This document shows, in pieces, positions 60,817-64,000 of a DNA stretch of 64,000 bases. The stretch covers positions 1,240,001-1,304,000 of the forward strand of contig NC_031474.1 of assembly GCF_000006565.2 (NCBI RefSeq). Direction: 5' to 3'. This DNA comes from Toxoplasma gondii ME49 (Eukaryota; Apicomplexa; Conoidasida; Eucoccidiorida; Sarcocystidae). The notes beneath the pieces are model-generated. The model did no database searches. It saw only the letters and a list, made by a program, of their open reading frames with translations, and was not told where the DNA came from. Numbering within the stretch: the first letter of the stretch is position 1; the number at the start of each line of letters is the position of its first letter. A program made the position numbers and the translations under genes.

Positions 60817-61521
60817 ATGCCGCGAGTGACTGTGAAGAAAGAAACTACACTTTCAGTAGGAGTTCCTACCGAGACACAGTGCGAAAGGAAACTGAGGGAA
60901 CAACCGGTATACGTTGTAAATTCCGGAGACATATTTCCCTGGAGAGCAAGCCAATCGCGCCCTTGGGTGCCAAAGACTATCGATGATTCTTCCAAAAAGC
61001 TTCAGGACGCTAGTCAAACAGCTTTGTCGAGTGTAAGGTTCTGGTGACGACTGAGGCTTCAGCGAGTGGCACTTCCTCTGCATTGATGCCCTGGGATAAA
61101 GGCACCCTGCGCTTTGGGGGTCGCCATCGTTTCTGCCTTTTCGCGTGCTATGTGATTTAAGCCGAGTTGCGTCTGTCCGGCGCCTGCCAGGTCTGACGCC
61201 CTACCGCGACACGCTTCTCGAGACTATTCCACAGGTAATTCTGCTGCATTGCTTCGCAGTACGCGCTTCCCAGGTGGGCGACACCTCAGTCGCAACTCTC
61301 AGTGCCTTTGTTTCTCATGTCATTTTCGAATTTAGCGTTTGGGGAGGTGCTGTGTCGAGTCCGAAGTCGAAAGAGCCAACGCTGCAGCCGCTTTTTTCAG
61401 ACGTCCGCGCACCAAAGGCTACCACGGCAATTCGAAGCAGCTGAGGCAGGTTTTCGGTCCTTCGCGCGTCTTCTTCGATAACCTACGACATTACAGCTGC
61501 TCCGCAAGGGGAAGGTTCTGA
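60817..61521 (+). CDS. Small hypothetical protein with 14-nt microexon (about 130 aa)
   Basis: Proposed exons: 60817-61030, 61191-61234, 61260-61273 (14 nt), 61401-61521. Phases match and give 131 codons. The ATG has A at -3. The first exon reads as protein (IFPWRASQSRPWVPKTIDD). The second encodes LTPYRDTLLETIPQ, the microexon YALPR, and the last RPRTKGYHGNSKQLRQVFG and VFFDNLRHYSCSARGRF before the stop. The last exon's acceptor (CTTTTTTCAG) is strong. The microexon is flanked by CTTCGCAG and GTGGGC and restores the frame exactly. Weak points: a strong donor (GTAAGG at 61033) would give a different phase, and the second exon's 5' edge is uncertain (61170 or 61191). The basic, Tyr/Arg-rich C-terminus could suit an organellar ribosomal or membrane-complex subunit, but no family is recognised. 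Confidence 0.5.
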
Positions 61522-62504
61522 GCGTAACATATGGAAAGGTGAGAATATGCGGTGTTGCACTGTTAGTTTGAGGACCACCAGGTAAAGCACGCAAGACGTT
61601 TTTGCGGAGGAGATGGTGCCATCTGCGAGAGGAAACGTTACCGACCCAACAGGCGTGGACCGAGACAACAACACGACAGGCGATGTAGCACAAGCATTCA
61701 ACAGAAGTGTTTCATGGAAACCAACAACGACAGAAAACCGACATAGCCATTGATCTTGAAATAAGCTGGACATGCCTGCAGTTGTGCCCTACACTGTTCT
61801 TCCACGATTCGACCGAACCGGCGAGACTGCCGACGATCTCCGCCTCTCTACGGAATTCTCTCTGTGCGAAGCGACTTCCTCCCGCCTGTCAAAGTTAGTA
61901 AACGTACAGGCAGTTCCCCATCGACCGTACAGGATCTTCTGTACAAACACACGAATGAATCTTTGTGGCAGCACCGCAGCTCGCGCTTCCTACTCGTCCC
62001 AGAACGCCCCACATTTTGACTCGCGTTTATGTTTCATTGCCACAAAAAGTCGCCCCGTTCGAGAGGTCATTTGAAAGAGGCGCCCGCCACAATTCGCCTC
62101 TCGGTCCCGGTCTTCTGAAGGGAATCGCTCTTTCTCTACGAACCTCAAATGCCTCCACTTCCCTGAATCCGGACCTATCCTTCTCCATCAACACTTTTCA
62201 CGCTTCAGCAAGCCTGCAGTCGATCACACAAAAGATGACTCTTTGCTTCTTCCATTGGTGGAGACCCCAGCCGCGTCAGAAGAGCCACGAGAAATCGTAG
62301 GAAGCCGGGAATCTTTCTCGACTCTGACCTCTGAATCCGGCGGATTCCTTGTCCCTAACCTAGAGGCCTGCATACTGTACACCCCCAGGGTCTACGTGAG
62401 TCTGCTGTCTTCATCGGCTCCTCCGTTTCGTTTAGTAGCAGCCTCTCGCCACCGCTGCTCGCTCGAAACGCGGCAGTGATCCACTCCGTTCGCCTGTCTT
62501 CTGT
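61522..62504. other. Stretch with overlapping open frames between small gene and SAM50
   Basis: No exon can be fixed. At least two plus-strand frames are open for 85-135 codons (about 61756-62020 and 62075-62479) and read partly like protein (for example TVQDLLYKHTNESLWQHR), but splice sites and a start do not combine into a gene model. It also contains the 3' untranslated region of SAM50. Confidence 0.4.
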
Positions 62505-64000
62505 CTACTCGGGGAGTCTTCCAGAAGAGAGACGAAGACCCAGCTGGAAGCGCTGAACTTCGTCGTTCTTCTGCTTCCTGACAGGCAACGCAACGACCCC
62601 CTCCAGCCAGACGCCGCGGTAGACTGGGAGCGCTAGACCCCAACCCACGGTGCCTCTCCAGTTCCTCAGGAGTTCTGTGAAGCGGAGGAAAACGTCTTTG
62701 GCAGCAGAGCCATCGACTGACGAAGGACTGCGCGTCGCAGAAAAGACGTCGCCAAGCGTCGCGACACTCCCAAACAGAAACGCTCGCGGGTGGAAGGGTG
62801 ATGCAGGCGGAGTCGAAGACGCGGCCCGCTGGTCGCCTACCGAGGGCGGAACAGAAGAAGACGTTCGCCACGAAGAGGGGAAACGCAGATCGTACGACAG
62901 AGACACCTCAGACGCGAGGAAGGAATCCCCGCCGAGGTAGTCGACAGCTGGACGCCAACGTTTCGTCGTTGGATCTTGAATGTGACCTGGAGAAGCAGAG
63001 ACCACCGCAAGGCAGGAGATGCATGAACGACACGAAACAGGGAGACACACAACACACAAGACAGTTTTTCGCGTTCCTTTCTCGCCTCAGACACCTTGTG
63101 TCGCGCTTTCCTCCGACACACATTCGACCGTGAAGTCGCAATACACCTTCCCCCAAAGCACCGCCCTCTGCGTCTTCTCTCTGAGGCGTATCTTTCTTTT
63201 GTCTCTCGCCTGTCTCTCCCCTGTCTCTGAGGTCTCTTCCCACCCTGCTGCTGCTTCTCTAACTTGATGCTGAACGCTGGCAAATGCACCCAACGCGTCT
63301 GAAGAGTATCTGGACGCCTTTCCCTGCCTTCCTCCTTTGAAAACAGAACAGGTCGCCTTACAGACATCAGACGGCCCGACTGCGTAGCTTCGGAAGCCCC
63401 GCAAGGCCGCGCCGGCGCCGTAGGGGCCTGTGAGGCGGAATTTGTCGCAGATGCTCGCGCCTCCACTGCCTCCAGGGACGAGGAATCCGCAGCCGATTCT
63501 CCCGCTGAGAACCCAGGGCGTGTGCGTCGTTTTCTTCTCCTGGTTCTCTTCCTGTTCTGTGCTCGCCACTGTTTCGCCCTCATCTCTGGCTCCCGCAGCC
63601 GCGAGACGAGCCTTGTCTCTCGAGAGCGAGAACATCGTAAGCGGAAGCGGCGCCGCAGCAAAGCCCTGGAAATGGGCCTTGAAGAACCGAGTGTCACCCC
63701 CGGGCAAAGCCACCTCGGCGCCTGCGTTCACCACGTAGCCACTGCGGGGAAAGAGGCCGGCGTCCGCAACTTTTTCGCGTGGATCGACACCGGCTGAAGC
63801 GCCGCCTTCAGAGGCTGAGTTTCCCTGCGCCGGCGGGTCGGCCCTTCGAGTAGAAAGACGACTGTCTGCTTTGTCCAGACGGTCGAGCGTGAAGTCGTAG
63901 CGAAGGCCGTGCTTGAGCGATCTGAGGGGCGTCCTAAGAATCGAGGGAGAAGCCATTCGCGAGGCGTCGCACGCGGGAACGATGTCTCGCATGCAGGTCT
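62505..64000 (-). CDS. SAM50: SAM50/Omp85 mitochondrial outer-membrane beta-barrel, C-terminal part (partial)
   Basis: Two exons are in the window: one from beyond 64000 down to 63362, and the last 62986-62505. The donor GATGTCT|GTAAGG and acceptor CTTCTCCAG join in phase 1. The upstream exon contains LRTPLRSLKHGLRYDFTLDR, the strand-rich FFKAHFQGF, FLVPGGSGG and the conserved loop motif as FRLTGPYGAGAALRGF. The last exon contains VDYLGGDSFLASEVSLSYDL, RNWRGTVGWGLALP and the terminal strand RFQLGLRLS close to the stop. These follow the order of the bacterial-surface-antigen (Omp85) domain of SAM50, which inserts beta-barrel proteins into the mitochondrial outer membrane. Low-complexity inserts (TEQEENQEKK and a Ser/Pro segment) sit in loops. 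The N-terminus, including any POTRA domain and the start, lies outside the window. The ATG at 63992 is not taken as the start because SAM50 similarity begins right after it. Confidence 0.88.

Noticed and set aside
63992..63992. ATG at 63992 as the SAM50 start
   Set aside because: Conserved SAM50 sequence begins immediately after it, so the reading frame most likely enters from an upstream exon outside the window.
1..64000. tRNA, rRNA, CRISPR arrays, insertion sequences or viral elements
   Set aside because: I saw no cloverleaf-type tRNA, rRNA-like block, spaced repeat array, transposase or polymerase domain on either strand.

Overview
The window reads as nuclear DNA of a cyst-forming coccidian apicomplexan, most likely Toxoplasma gondii or a close relative (Neospora, Hammondia). 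I infer this from the near-50% GC composition, genes with many introns and GT-AG borders, long Ser/Glu/Arg-rich low-complexity inserts in otherwise conserved proteins, TGCATGC words, and short GTGTA..TACAC inverted repeats. The gene content is eukaryotic (SAM50, a CEP131 relative, an RNF5/RNF185-type ligase, a PPR protein). No database search was possible, so species and intron borders are inferences. The exon models were built by hand from splice signals, reading phase and remembered protein families.

Layout, left to right. 1-3962: no supported gene. 3963-10355 (+): a giant two-exon gene for an unrecognised 2054-residue charged protein. 12994-19192 (-): an eight-exon MFS transporter of the spinster type with all 12 membrane helices. 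21288-34817 (-): an eight-exon gene for a protein of about 3150 residues with a signal peptide, a serine-rich N-terminus and PPR-like helix pairs, perhaps an organellar RNA-binding factor. 34818-40113: a 5.3-kb gap between divergent genes. 40114-44348 (+): a five-exon RNF5/RNF185-type tail-anchored RING E3 ligase. 45668-51944 (-): a twelve-exon CEP131/AZI1-like centriolar coiled-coil protein. 53654-57697 (+): a multi-exon gene for an unrecognised protein with an AT-hook and an acidic tail. 60817-61521 (+): a small gene with a 14-nt microexon. 62505-64000 (-): the 3' part of SAM50, running off the window.

The genes are independent transcription units with no operon logic. The giant gene and the MFS gene converge, as do the RING and CEP131 genes, and the small gene and SAM50. 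The PPR and RING genes diverge from one 5.3-kb gap. CEP131 and the AT-hook gene diverge from a 1.7-kb gap that probably holds both promoters.

Most useful results: the CEP131 homologue assembled from twelve small exons with every phase matching; the PPR protein with a secretory leader and a PPR motif that spans an intron; the spinster transporter whose loops are swollen by about 137 and 180 residues and which uses a 27-nt microexon and a probable GC-AG intron; and the complete RNF185-type ligase with an 11-residue tandem repeat.
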